Below are positions 1 through 8,449 of a DNA stretch of 64,000 bases, piece by piece (positions within the stretch are counted from its first letter, which is position 1; each line of letters begins with the position of its first letter). The notes under the pieces were generated by a model. It saw nothing but the letters and a program-made list of their open reading frames with translations, was not told where the DNA came from and searched no databases. This DNA is from Peptococcaceae bacterium (GTDB lineage Bacteria > Bacillota > Peptococcia > Peptococcales > Peptococcaceae). Both the position numbers and the translations under genes were made by a program. Where the stretch lies: NCBI GenBank assembly GCA_900759105.1, contig CAAETY010000110.1:1-64000 (forward strand), written 5' to 3'.

Positions 1-12
1 AGACCATTCAAT

Positions 13-56
13 ACCCCTTAAGGGGTTACCACAAGAGAAAAGCCCTTATAGGGCTT
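13..56. other. Two short palindromic hairpins at the left edge
   Basis: Two perfect palindromes sit in a row: accccttaaggggt (13-26) and aagccc/gggctt (40-45 with 51-56). Together with the terminator at 61-87 they make three hairpins in 75 bases. They could be the 3' part of a structured RNA or the 3' untranslated region of a gene outside the window. No family was recognised. Confidence 0.4.
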
Positions 57-60
57 GCTA

Positions 61-87
61 AAACCACCGGTTCAACCGGTGGTTTTT
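61..87 (+). terminator. Rho-independent terminator of an upstream gene
   Basis: Arms aaaccaccggtt (61-72) and aaccggtggttt (74-85) are exact reverse complements and run into a T tract (83-87). It ends whatever transcript enters from the left of the window. Confidence 0.75.
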
Positions 88-243
88 ATTATTGACAAAG
101 CAAGGTGTATTAATAAATAGTGAGTGTATCAATTCAAATAAATATCTTTTTGTGTAGAAAATTTGGATAGAACACTGTAAAATAATAATGTATGAAATGT
201 TGAATGATGAAATGTGTTGAGGTTAGAGATTGGGGGGAGTTAT

Positions 244-918
244 ATGGGTTGCTCACCGGAGTTAATTTTCATGTTAACTTATAATGATGAAACTGTATCG
301 CATGCGAGAGATGTTATTTTACAGTGTCAATCATCGAAGGTTCAATATTGGGGAATGAAGGAACGACCATTACCTTTTGAAGAAATGAAAGCACTCTACG
401 AAATATTAAAAAGCTGTGATAAAACAACTTTTTTAGAGGTGGTTACTTATACCGAAGCGGAAGGTTTGTTAGGCGCAAAATTAGCAGCGGCGTGCGGTGT
501 GGATATTTTAATGGGGACTGTTTTTTCAGACACCATTAATGGTTATTGTAAGCAGCAAGGACTCAAATATATGCCGTTTGTAGGCAATATTTCTGGCCGT
601 CCTTCAGTACTTAATGGAAGCTTGGAAGAGATGGTATCAGAGGCAAAGGGATACCTGGCAAAAGGGGTCTTTGGAATAGATTTACTTGGTTATCGCTATA
701 CAGGTGATGCGGTTGCGTTGAATCAAGCTTTTGTGGAGGCTGTTGATGCGCCGGTATGTTTAGCCGGAAGTATTGACAGTGTTAAACGTTTAGAAGAAGT
801 GCGTGCAGCGGCACCATGGGCATTTACGATTGGGAGTGCATTTTTTAATCATAAATTTCCAGGAACGTTATGTGAGCAGCTTGACTATGTTTGCGACTAT
901 ATGAAGGGGGAAGGTTAA
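244..918 (+). CDS. Unknown protein, possibly a TIM-barrel-like enzyme
   Basis: Not recognised with confidence. The 224-residue soluble protein has no signal peptide or membrane segment. Alternating beta/alpha composition and glycine-rich turns near the C-terminus (AGSIDS at about 174-179, TIGSAFF at about 195-201) resemble the phosphate-binding loops of TIM barrels; this is inference. The start was set at ATG 244 because a GGGGGAG ribosome site ends about five bases before it; an in-frame codon at 214 has no such site. The stop overlaps the next gene's ATG by one base, so the two are translationally coupled, and a role linked to the HAD-VanW protein is plausible. No catalytic residues can be assigned. 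Confidence 0.7.
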   Translation: MGCSPELIFMLTYNDETVSHARDVILQCQSSKVQYWGMKERPLPFEEMKALYEILKSCDKTTFLEVVTYTEAEGLLGAKLAAACGVDILMGTVFSDTINGYCKQQGLKYMPFVGNISGRPSVLNGSLEEMVSEAKGYLAKGVFGIDLLGYRYTGDAVALNQAFVEAVDAPVCLAGSIDSVKRLEEVRAAAPWAFTIGSAFFNHKFPGTLCEQLDYVCDYMKGEG

Positions 919-2282
919 TGCTAGCAAAGTTTTATCCTTATGAATATGTAGATAGCGTGTTTGCCATTGATTATGATGCGCTTTATGCGCAAGGTTATCG
1001 TGGTTTGATTTTTGATATTGATAATACCTTGGTCCATCATGGGGATGACGCTACTCCTGAAATCAATCAATTATTTCGAGATATACAAGCTGCTGGTTTC
1101 AAAACGTTATTGTTGTCTAACAATGAAGAAAAAAGAGTTAACAGATTTATCGAGGACATTTCCACATATTATATTTGTGAGGCAGAAAAGCCAAAAATGT
1201 GGGGATATTTAAAAGCGCTTGAAATCATGGAATTGGAGAAACAGCAGGTAGTGGTTATTGGCGACCAATTATTTACTGATGTTTTCGGTGCAAATCGTGC
1301 AGGGCTGGCAAGCATACTTGTAAAATTTATCCGCTTACCGGGAGAAAATAAAATCGGTAAACGCAGACGAGTAGAGCAACTGGTATTGGCAACGTATCTT
1401 TGTCGTCTAAAATATAAAAAACGCCTTGGCGGTATTGCAATCCAGCACGAAAAGCAACGCCGTCGCTTCAGCGATATGAATCCGCTTTTTTATCAATTGG
1501 CTGTTCAAAAGGAAACCCTTAAACGAATTGCTAAGGATTATTTGGGCAGGGTGCGATTTGCAGAACAGCTGTCCAACAAGAAATTGCCGGTGGTTGTCTC
1601 CGAGCACTATTCAAAGGTAATCAAAACCGGTCCTGGAATAGATCCTGTTCTGCAGGAGAATAAAGCGGTTAATATTAAATTAGCATGCGAGAAACTTAAT
1701 GGACTTATTATTCATCCCGGAGAAATATTTTCATTCTGGCATTTGGTAGGAAAGATTTCAGAGAAAAAAGGCTATAAAGACGGACGTGTTATTGAAAAGA
1801 ATCAAATTATTCCCGGGTTAGGTGGTGGCTTGTGCAATCTTGCCAATACGATTAATTTGCTTGTTATGCATAGTCCTCTTGAAATTACAGAGTTTCATAA
1901 GCACTCCGATGCTTTGGCGTGCGATATTGATCACAGAAAACCGCTAAGTGCAGGAACGTCTATTTTCTATAATTATGTAGATTACCGCTTTGTTAATAAC
2001 ACCAATCAAGATGTTCAGTTGTTGGTTTGGGTAGAAAATGGTTATTTATATGGCGAATTACGTTCTGAACGTCCATTTCCATGGACATATGCATTAACAG
2101 AAGAAGACCACCATTTCAGAAAAGAAGCTGATGGTAAGTATTATAGGGTTTCAAAGATTTATAAGGACACGATGAATGCAGCTTCCGGCGCAAGGATTAA
2201 GCATGATTTGATTTGGGATAATCATTCGGAAGTCATGTTCCCGATTGAATTGATTCCCGATGAAATGATTAGAAATAATTAA
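918..2282 (+). CDS. YqeG-type HAD phosphatase fused to a VanW domain
   Basis: A 454-residue two-domain protein. Residues 1 to about 175 match YqeG (HAD subfamily IIIA): DIDNTL at 33-38 holds the nucleophile and acid/base aspartates, a SNN motif lies near 70, and GDQLFTDV near 115 supplies the metal-binding end. From about 190 to 450 the protein looks like a complete VanW-family domain: PGEIFSFW near 265 and a GGGLCN turn near 301. YqeG and VanW proteins are normally separate; the reading frame here is continuous. The substrate of YqeG is unknown and VanW, named from vancomycin-resistance clusters, has no established biochemistry. Start ATG 918 overlaps the previous stop and follows an AAGGGGGAAGG site. 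Confidence 0.85.
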   Translation: MLAKFYPYEYVDSVFAIDYDALYAQGYRGLIFDIDNTLVHHGDDATPEINQLFRDIQAAGFKTLLLSNNEEKRVNRFIEDISTYYICEAEKPKMWGYLKALEIMELEKQQVVVIGDQLFTDVFGANRAGLASILVKFIRLPGENKIGKRRRVEQLVLATYLCRLKYKKRLGGIAIQHEKQRRRFSDMNPLFYQLAVQKETLKRIAKDYLGRVRFAEQLSNKKLPVVVSEHYSKVIKTGPGIDPVLQENKAVNIKLACEKLNGLIIHPGEIFSFWHLVGKISEKKGYKDGRVIEKNQIIPGLGGGLCNLANTINLLVMHSPLEITEFHKHSDALACDIDHRKPLSAGTSIFYNYVDYRFVNNTNQDVQLLVWVENGYLYGELRSERPFPWTYALTEEDHHFRKEADGKYYRVSKIYKDTMNAASGARIKHDLIWDNHSEVMFPIELIPDEMIRNN

Positions 2283-2288
2283 TAGTGC

Positions 2289-2334
2289 AAAGCGCCCCAT
2301 CTATTCGTTAAGCAATGAATAGATGGGGCGCTTT
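2289..2334. terminator. Bidirectional terminator between convergent genes
   Basis: An 18-base-pair perfect stem (2289-2306 with 2317-2334) begins with AAA and ends with TTT. It lies between the HAD-VanW gene and the convergent cinA-like gene, so it can stop transcription from both sides. Confidence 0.85.
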
Positions 2335-2335
2335 A

Positions 2336-3220
2336 TTAGTGATGAAGAAGTATTAGTAATTTTTCAAAAAGGAATCTAACGCAAGCGGAGCGAATGAAGG
2401 TGCGGTCAGTGCATAATGTTTCATCTGTTGCGAGAAATTGATAAACGTAAGTGTCGTTGTTGATAGCAATGCAGCAATAAACAAGTCCTTCGGGATTGCC
2501 ATCTGAGTCAGGACCGGGTCCGGCAACGCCGGTGGTTGAGAGTGCGATGTTTGAGGCAAAAAGTTTTTGTGCGCCGATTGCCATAGCTTGAGCGGTTTCT
2601 TGTGATACAACGCCGTTTGCTGTGAGAGTGCTTTCGGCAATATGGAGAACCCGTTGTTTTACATCGGCGGTGTAGGTGCATGCACCACCGTGAAAATAAG
2701 CAGAAGCACCAGCGATATCGGTAAGAGTTTTGGCGATAAGGCCACCGGTACAGCTTTCGGCGCAGGAAATAGTAAGCCCGGCATGTTTGAGTGTTTTACC
2801 TATCTGTGCGGAAAGATTTGATAGGGTTTGTGGTGCTAATGCACGATAATAGTTAGTAAGCTGATTTGCGGTAAGGGTGAGGATGTCAGCATTGGGCGTT
2901 AATCCAAGGATGTGAATATTATTGTTCATTCGTGCATAAAAATGATAGGGCGATGGATTAGATTGAATAATGCAGTTCGGATGGTGTGAAAAAGCATTGT
3001 GAAGAAAGTGCCATTGCTCCTCTGCTCCGAAGATAATAACAATACGGGTATTTCCATCATTGGTAAAGTGATGCATCATATTGCCAAGGTTATCGTTGAG
3101 GAGATAGGCTTGAAGGGTACACTCGGAGTAATCTTTAAGGGTAGCGATGAGCGACCATTTATGAATAGATGAATAGTCATCAATTTGTGGAAATAGTATT
3201 AAAGTGCGATAAGAATACAT
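2336..3220 (-). CDS. cinA: CinA-type nicotinamide-nucleotide amidohydrolase with atypical N-terminus
   Basis: The C-terminal half (about 133-290) is a CinA/PncC domain, which deamidates NMN to nicotinate mononucleotide in pyridine-nucleotide recycling. Visible signatures are AESCTGG (154-160) with the catalytic serine and TGVAGPGP (about 228-235). Classical CinA proteins are about 410 residues with an N-terminal MoaB/MogA-like domain, while stand-alone PncC is about 160. This protein is 294 residues; its first 130 do not show the MoaB motifs and may be a shortened or diverged form. A GGAG site lies just upstream of the ATG. It is a single minus-strand gene divergent from the arginine operon. 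Confidence 0.88.
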   Translation of the reverse strand: MYSYRTLILFPQIDDYSSIHKWSLIATLKDYSECTLQAYLLNDNLGNMMHHFTNDGNTRIVIIFGAEEQWHFLHNAFSHHPNCIIQSNPSPYHFYARMNNNIHILGLTPNADILTLTANQLTNYYRALAPQTLSNLSAQIGKTLKHAGLTISCAESCTGGLIAKTLTDIAGASAYFHGGACTYTADVKQRVLHIAESTLTANGVVSQETAQAMAIGAQKLFASNIALSTTGVAGPGPDSDGNPEGLVYCCIAINNDTYVYQFLATDETLCTDRTFIRSACVRFLFEKLLILLHH

Positions 3221-3243
3221 TTTTAACTCCTTTGCAAAAAAAC

Positions 3244-3261
3244 ACTTGAATAAATATACAA
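3244..3261 (+). promoter_or_regulatory. ARG-box-like operator (ArgR/AhrC site)
   Basis: The block tgaataaatataca with flanking bases resembles the ARG box bound by ArgR/AhrC in Bacillota and other bacteria. It covers the -35 element of the argC promoter, so arginine-bound repressor would block initiation. One box is clear; a second was not identified. No argR gene is in the window. Confidence 0.6.
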
Positions 3262-3274
3262 CAAGTCGTATAAT
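3246..3274 (+). promoter_or_regulatory. Promoter of the arginine operon
   Basis: TTGAAT (3246-3251), a 17-base spacer and a perfect TATAAT (3269-3274) lie 26 bases upstream of the argC start. The AGATGGAGG ribosome site follows. Confidence 0.85.
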
Positions 3275-3300
3275 ACATAATATCAGATGGAGGTGTCGAA

Positions 3301-4332
3301 ATGATTAATGTAGGTATTATTGGTGCAACAGGCTATACAGGCTCTGAATTGATTCGATTATTAAGCGGGCATGATGAAGTGAGATTGACTGCTATTGGCG
3401 CACGTAGCGTGGATGGACCAATATCTGACGTTCATAAAAGTCTGCTTGGTTTGGAGGATGCAGTTTTTTGTGACATGGCTATTGAAAACTATACCCAATG
3501 TGATGTGGTTTTCTTGGCATTGCCTCATGGGACATCTTCCGAATATGCGAAAAAACTCATTGAAAGTGGCGTAAAAGTTATCGACCTTGGTGCTGATTTT
3601 CGTTTAAATGATCCTGCGATGTATGAAAAATGGTATAACGCAGAGCATGTATGCAAGGACTGGATGAAAACAACTGTGTATGGATTGCCTGAGCTGCATC
3701 GTGAACGTATAAAAGAAAGCCAGTTGGTGGCAAATCCGGGATGTTTCCCTACGAGTATTATCCTTGGTTTGGCGCCACTTTGCAAAGCAAAATTGGTAGA
3801 GCCTGCAATGGTTGTGGTGGATAGTGATTCAGGGCTAACTGGTGCCGGGAAAAAATTAACGGATAGCTCTCATTTTGTTAATGTTAATGAAAATGTAACT
3901 GCGTATAATATCGGTAAGCATCGTCATATCACTGAGATTTGTCAAGAAGTGGATGAATTGTGCGAATACAATGTGGATGTGATTTTTAATCCGCATTTAG
4001 CACCAATTAATCGTGGAATTTTGTCAACAATTACCTTGAAGTTGACCAAGGATTGTAACGCCGATGAACTTAATGCAATCTATCATACATTTTATGATAA
4101 CGAACCGTTTGTGCGTGTACGTCCAATGGGCGAATATGCAGCAACAAAATGGGTGATGGGGTCGAATTATTGCGATATTTCGTTACATTTAGTAAATGAA
4201 CGCACATTAGTGGTTTGCGCAGCTATTGACAATATTGTGAAAGGTGCAAGCGGCCAAGCCATCCAAAATATGAACCTTATGTTTGGGTTCCCGGAAAAAA
4301 CGGGACTGAAGCAATTACCGATGTGCCCTTAA
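3301..4332 (+). CDS. argC: N-acetyl-gamma-glutamyl-phosphate reductase
   Basis: ArgC reduces N-acetylglutamyl phosphate to the semialdehyde with NADPH, the third step of arginine synthesis. The 343-residue protein has the N-terminal dinucleotide loop GATGYTG (8-14) and the active-site cysteine in NPGCFPT (Cys148); length is normal for the family. It is the first gene of argC-J-B-D-tyrA-orf-F-G-H and carries the operon promoter and ARG-box-like site. ATG 3301 follows GGAGG. Confidence 0.97.
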   Translation: MINVGIIGATGYTGSELIRLLSGHDEVRLTAIGARSVDGPISDVHKSLLGLEDAVFCDMAIENYTQCDVVFLALPHGTSSEYAKKLIESGVKVIDLGADFRLNDPAMYEKWYNAEHVCKDWMKTTVYGLPELHRERIKESQLVANPGCFPTSIILGLAPLCKAKLVEPAMVVVDSDSGLTGAGKKLTDSSHFVNVNENVTAYNIGKHRHITEICQEVDELCEYNVDVIFNPHLAPINRGILSTITLKLTKDCNADELNAIYHTFYDNEPFVRVRPMGEYAATKWVMGSNYCDISLHLVNERTLVVCAAIDNIVKGASGQAIQNMNLMFGFPEKTGLKQLPMCP

Positions 4333-4350
4333 GGGAAAAGGAGTAAGACA

Positions 4351-5541
4351 ATGAGTTTTCCAAAAGGATATAAAGCCACAGGGTTGAATTGTGGCATAAA
4401 AAAAGAAAAATCAGATTTAGCTGTGGTTGTTTCCGAAGTGCCGGCAGCAGCTGCGGCGGTATATACAACCAACTTGTTTCAAGCAGCGCCACTGCAAGTG
4501 ACGAAGGATAATTTGGCAATTGAAGGAAAAGCACAAGCTATTGTTGTTAACAGTGGCGTTGCCAATGCGGCAATGGGAAAACAAGGAGTGGCAGATTCGC
4601 AAAAGGTAGCTGAAGCGCTTGCTGCAAGTTATGATTTGCAGGTTCAGTACACCATCGTAGCCTCTACTGGTGTGATTGGGATGCCACTTCCGGTTGATAA
4701 AATTGTTAGCGGTATCGAACAATCCAAAGCAAAGCTTGCATCATTAGACGAAGGTGCTGCGCTAGCCTCCCAAGCGATTATGACGACAGATTCAGTGCCA
4801 AAGAATGCAGAAGCAGTGGTCAAGTTGGATGGTGTTGATGTACATTTTTGGGGCATGTGTAAGGGTGCAGGGATGATTCATCCAAATATGTCTACCATGT
4901 TGGGATTTGTGCTTTCTGATGCAGCGATTGATACAGTATTGCTTCAAAAGGCGTTAAAAGACGCTATTGGCGATAGCTTCAATATGATTTCTGTCGACGG
5001 TGATACCTCTACCAATGATATGGTAGCTGTTCTTGCCAACGGAATGGCAAATAATACGGTGATTACCGACGAACAATCTGAAGCGTATCAGGCGTTTGCT
5101 AATGCACTTAAACAAATCTGCATTGACCTTGCAAAGCAAATTGTTGCCGATGGCGAAGGTGCAACCAGAATGTTTGAGGTAAAGGTGAAAAATGCACTTA
5201 CAGAAACTGATGCAAAAACCATTGCAAGAGCTGTAACCTCGTCTAGCTTGGTGAAAGCGGCGATTTATGGTCGCGATGCCAACTGGGGACGTATTGCTTG
5301 CGCTGCCGGATATTCCGGTGCAGTGTTTAATCCGGATTTGATGGATATCTATGTAGGCAATTTGCAAGTGGCACAATCCGGACAAGGACTTGCGTTTGAT
5401 GAAGATAAAGCACTTGAAATTTTATCGAAAGATTATGTAGAGGTGCTTATAGATCTTCATGAAGGTGACGAACAGGCTGTAGCATGGGGCTGCGATTTGA
5501 CACATGACTATGTCAGCATCAATGCAGATTACAGGAGCTAA
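4351..5541 (+). CDS. argJ: Bifunctional glutamate N-acetyltransferase / ornithine acetyltransferase
   Basis: ArgJ moves the acetyl group from acetylornithine to glutamate, closing the acetyl cycle; many versions also use acetyl-CoA. The protein is 396 residues. The self-cleavage site lies in HPNMSTMLG, where Thr182 becomes the N-terminal nucleophile of the beta chain after autoproteolysis; the small residue before it is Ser instead of the common Ala. KGAGMI (171-176) and DGDTSTND are also conserved. An AAGGAG site precedes ATG 4351. With argJ present the recycling route is used, and neither argA nor argE is in the cluster. Confidence 0.97.
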   Translation: MSFPKGYKATGLNCGIKKEKSDLAVVVSEVPAAAAAVYTTNLFQAAPLQVTKDNLAIEGKAQAIVVNSGVANAAMGKQGVADSQKVAEALAASYDLQVQYTIVASTGVIGMPLPVDKIVSGIEQSKAKLASLDEGAALASQAIMTTDSVPKNAEAVVKLDGVDVHFWGMCKGAGMIHPNMSTMLGFVLSDAAIDTVLLQKALKDAIGDSFNMISVDGDTSTNDMVAVLANGMANNTVITDEQSEAYQAFANALKQICIDLAKQIVADGEGATRMFEVKVKNALTETDAKTIARAVTSSSLVKAAIYGRDANWGRIACAAGYSGAVFNPDLMDIYVGNLQVAQSGQGLAFDEDKALEILSKDYVEVLIDLHEGDEQAVAWGCDLTHDYVSINADYRS

Positions 5542-5543
5542 TT

Positions 5544-6419
5544 ATGGAATTCGGAAATCATACAGCGGAAGTCTTGGTAGAAGCACTTCCTTACATAAAA
5601 AAATTCTACGGTAATACCATTGTTATTAAATACGGTGGTCATGCAATGGTTGATAAGACCATGCGAGAAAAGGTTATTTCCGACATTGTGTTAATGCGCT
5701 ATGTCGGAATGAACCCTATTCTTGTTCACGGTGGGGGTCCGGATATTAATTACTGGCTTGAAAAAGAAAATTATCAATGCAAGTTTGTAGATGGGCTGCG
5801 TGTGACAGATAGCGAAGTTCTTGAAATTGCACAAATGGTCTTGATTGGGAAGGTTAATCAAGAGATTGTTGCACTTTTACAAAAGCATGGTGGCAAGGCA
5901 GTGGGCTTGAGTGGTATTGATGGTGGTACGATTCAAGCTAAAAAGAAATTGCATTATGATAAAAATAATCAATTGGTTGACTTGGGGTTTGTCGGTGAAA
6001 TTACCGATATTCATCCAGAACTAATTCACAATGCCCTGGCTAAAGAATATATTCCGGTTATTTCACCAATTGGCTTGGATGAATTTGGTGGGCGTTACAA
6101 TATTAATGGAGACACAGCAGCTGCTGCTGTTGCTGCTGCACTTAAAGCCGATAAGTTCTTTTTACTTACAGATACGGATGGTATTTTAGATAAGTCCGGA
6201 GAACGTATCAGTAAAATAACTAGTGTTGATTTAGACACGCTTCAAGAAGATGGCGTGATTTATGGTGGGATGATACCAAAAGCCAAGTGCTGTCAGTTTG
6301 CGATTGAAAACGGTGTGCAAAGCGCACACATCATCAATGGGCAAATGCAACATAGTTTATTATTGGAGCTCTTTACAGATGACGGTGTTGGCACAATGGT
6401 TGTTGGAGGCGAAGCATAA
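5544..6419 (+). CDS. argB: Acetylglutamate kinase
   Basis: ArgB phosphorylates N-acetylglutamate. The 291-residue amino-acid-kinase fold shows the N-terminal KYGGHAM loop, the substrate loop VHGGGP and the later NINGD and DTDGI motifs. In organisms using the acetyl cycle this enzyme is often the arginine-feedback point; a longer N-terminal helix of the type seen here (about 20 residues before KYGG) is found in arginine-sensitive hexameric forms, so feedback is plausible but not proven. It starts 2 bases after argJ and its stop shares one base with the argD start. Confidence 0.97.
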   Translation: MEFGNHTAEVLVEALPYIKKFYGNTIVIKYGGHAMVDKTMREKVISDIVLMRYVGMNPILVHGGGPDINYWLEKENYQCKFVDGLRVTDSEVLEIAQMVLIGKVNQEIVALLQKHGGKAVGLSGIDGGTIQAKKKLHYDKNNQLVDLGFVGEITDIHPELIHNALAKEYIPVISPIGLDEFGGRYNINGDTAAAAVAAALKADKFFLLTDTDGILDKSGERISKITSVDLDTLQEDGVIYGGMIPKAKCCQFAIENGVQSAHIINGQMQHSLLLELFTDDGVGTMVVGGEA

Positions 6420-7588
6420 TGGATCAAGAACTCATTAACAAAGGTCAAGAATATATTATGGGTACCTATAAGCAGGCACCTATTGTTATCGAATCCGGGG
6501 ATGGTGTGTATGTCACCGACAGTATGGGAAAACAATATCTCGATATGGTAAGTGGCATTGCGGTAAATAGCTTAGGATACAATCATCCTAAGGTGGTGCA
6601 AGCCATTCAAGAGCAAGCAGCGAAGCTTATTCACATTTCTAACCTCTATTGGAACCGTCCTCAAATTGAACTGGCGGAAAAACTTTGTAAGGCCAGTGGT
6701 TTAGGCAAGGCATTTTTCTGCAATAGTGGTGCAGAAGCCAATGAAGCAGCAATTAAGCTTGCCAGAAAGTATGGCAACGGGCGTCAAACCATTATTTCTA
6801 TGGTGCAGTCATTCCATGGTCGTACAATTGGTGCATTGACTGCGACCGGACAAGAAAAATATCATAAAGGCTTTGCGCCACTCCCTGCAGGGTTTAAGTA
6901 TGCAGAAGCGAACAACATTGAAATGTTGGATAGACTTGTTGATGATGATACTTGTGCTATCATGCTTGAAGTGATTCAAGGTGAAGCTGGGATTATTGCG
7001 ATGAGCGAAGAATTCTTGAAGCATGTTGAAAAAATATGCAAAGAAAAAGACATTCTTTTTATCATTGACGAAGTACAAACAGGGATGGGTAGAACCGGAT
7101 ATGCATTTGCTCATCAAAAGTTCGATATTTCCCCTGACATTGTAACGATGGCGAAGGCAGTTGCCGGTGGTGTGCCAATGGGTGCTATGCTTGCAAAAAA
7201 TCAAGTAGCGGCAGCATTTCAACCCGGCGATCATGCATCTACTTTTGGTGGTAATCCATTAGCTGCTCATGCCGGCTGTGTGGTTGCGGATATCATCTTT
7301 GACGATGCATTTCTAAAAGAGGTGCAGGAAAAGGGAAACTACTTTGCCGAAAAGCTGGCCGAACTCGTTGATGGAGAAAAGGTTCTTGAAGTCAGAGGAC
7401 GTGGATTAATGCTCGGGCTTTTAATGGCTGACGATGCAGATATGAGCGCTTTGACACAAGCTGCATGTGATGAAGGGGTACTGATTTGTACAGCTGGTAA
7501 ACAAGTGTTACGTTTTGTACCACCACTTATCATTACGAAAGATGAAATTGACAAGGTTATTGAAACCCTTAAAAAGGTATTGAAATAA
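6419..7588 (+). CDS. argD: Acetylornithine aminotransferase
   Basis: ArgD is a class III, PLP-dependent transaminase that converts acetylglutamate semialdehyde to acetylornithine using glutamate. The 389-residue protein has the GAEANEAAIKLAR cofactor region, the DEVQTGMGRTG segment with the PLP-ring aspartate, and the Schiff-base lysine in MAKAVAGG (about Lys246). Both ends overlap the neighbours by one base (TAATG), which indicates translational coupling with argB and tyrA. Related enzymes may also act in lysine synthesis. Confidence 0.97.
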   Translation: MDQELINKGQEYIMGTYKQAPIVIESGDGVYVTDSMGKQYLDMVSGIAVNSLGYNHPKVVQAIQEQAAKLIHISNLYWNRPQIELAEKLCKASGLGKAFFCNSGAEANEAAIKLARKYGNGRQTIISMVQSFHGRTIGALTATGQEKYHKGFAPLPAGFKYAEANNIEMLDRLVDDDTCAIMLEVIQGEAGIIAMSEEFLKHVEKICKEKDILFIIDEVQTGMGRTGYAFAHQKFDISPDIVTMAKAVAGGVPMGAMLAKNQVAAAFQPGDHASTFGGNPLAAHAGCVVADIIFDDAFLKEVQEKGNYFAEKLAELVDGEKVLEVRGRGLMLGLLMADDADMSALTQAACDEGVLICTAGKQVLRFVPPLIITKDEIDKVIETLKKVLK

Positions 7589-8433
7589 TGAAAGTACTTA
7601 TTGTTGGCTTAGGACTCATTGGTGGTTCAGTGGCAAAAGCGTTGTCTGCTTATACAGATTTAAAGGTTGTAGGGATGGACAAAAATGATGCTTCTTTAGC
7701 ATTAGCGTTAGATGAAAAATCTATTTCTTATATTGCCGGAGAACAAGATTTGATGGATGCAGATGTTACTGTACTCGCAATGACACCTAGAAATATCGTT
7801 CGTTTCGTTGAAGAAAACCATCAAATAATGAATAAAAATGGTTTGGTGGTTGACGTATGTGGTGTGAAGCGTGACATTATGGCTTGTTTCAAAGAACACT
7901 TTTTTGAAAACGGTCCACAATATATTGGCATGCACCCAATGGCAGGGCGCGAACTCTTTGGTTATGCTCATTCCTTGGTGAATCTTTTTCAAGGTGCGAG
8001 CCTTGTAGTTACAAAAGATCCCAATTTAGATTATCATGTGGATTGGGATAAATTGGCTGAGGTGGTTGCAGCGATGGGGTTCAGAAAAATGGTAGAATCC
8101 ACCCCTGAAACGCACGATCAAATCATAGCATATACCTCACAGTTGGCACATATCGTTTCAAGTGCATATATAAAAAGCCCGACAATGCTACGCGAAGAAG
8201 GCTATAGCGCCGGTAGCTTTAGAGATTTAACACGTGTTGCACGATTGGATGAAAAAATGTGGACAGATTTGTTTTTACGAAACGCAGATTATCTCGTTGA
8301 TGAAATTGATGAGATTATAAAGCACTTAGTTGAATACAAGGATGTTCTTGTTAATCATGATGCTGAAAAGCTTGAAATTTTACTCAAAGATGGTAGAGTA
8401 AAAAAAGAGTGGAGTAATGACCACGTTCAGTAA
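7588..8433 (+). CDS. tyrA: Prephenate dehydrogenase
   Basis: The 281-residue protein begins with a Rossmann loop GLGLIGGS (7-14) and has the family motifs HPMAGRE (substrate region) and the helical dimerisation half with SAGSFRDLTRVA. It oxidatively decarboxylates prephenate to 4-hydroxyphenylpyruvate in tyrosine synthesis. There is no ACT domain, so no obvious tyrosine-feedback module. It sits inside the arginine operon, coupled to argD by a one-base overlap. ArgD-type transaminases can have broad amino-acceptor range, but a functional link is inference; other aromatic genes are absent from the window. Confidence 0.92.
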   Translation: MKVLIVGLGLIGGSVAKALSAYTDLKVVGMDKNDASLALALDEKSISYIAGEQDLMDADVTVLAMTPRNIVRFVEENHQIMNKNGLVVDVCGVKRDIMACFKEHFFENGPQYIGMHPMAGRELFGYAHSLVNLFQGASLVVTKDPNLDYHVDWDKLAEVVAAMGFRKMVESTPETHDQIIAYTSQLAHIVSSAYIKSPTMLREEGYSAGSFRDLTRVARLDEKMWTDLFLRNADYLVDEIDEIIKHLVEYKDVLVNHDAEKLEILLKDGRVKKEWSNDHVQ

Positions 8434-8449
8434 ATGATTAAAGGATAGG

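Noticed and set aside
92..120. TTGACA with a possible -10 for the first gene
   Set aside because: TTGACA is at 92-97 but no acceptable -10 lies 16-18 bases away; the candidates TATTAA and TAATAA are too close.
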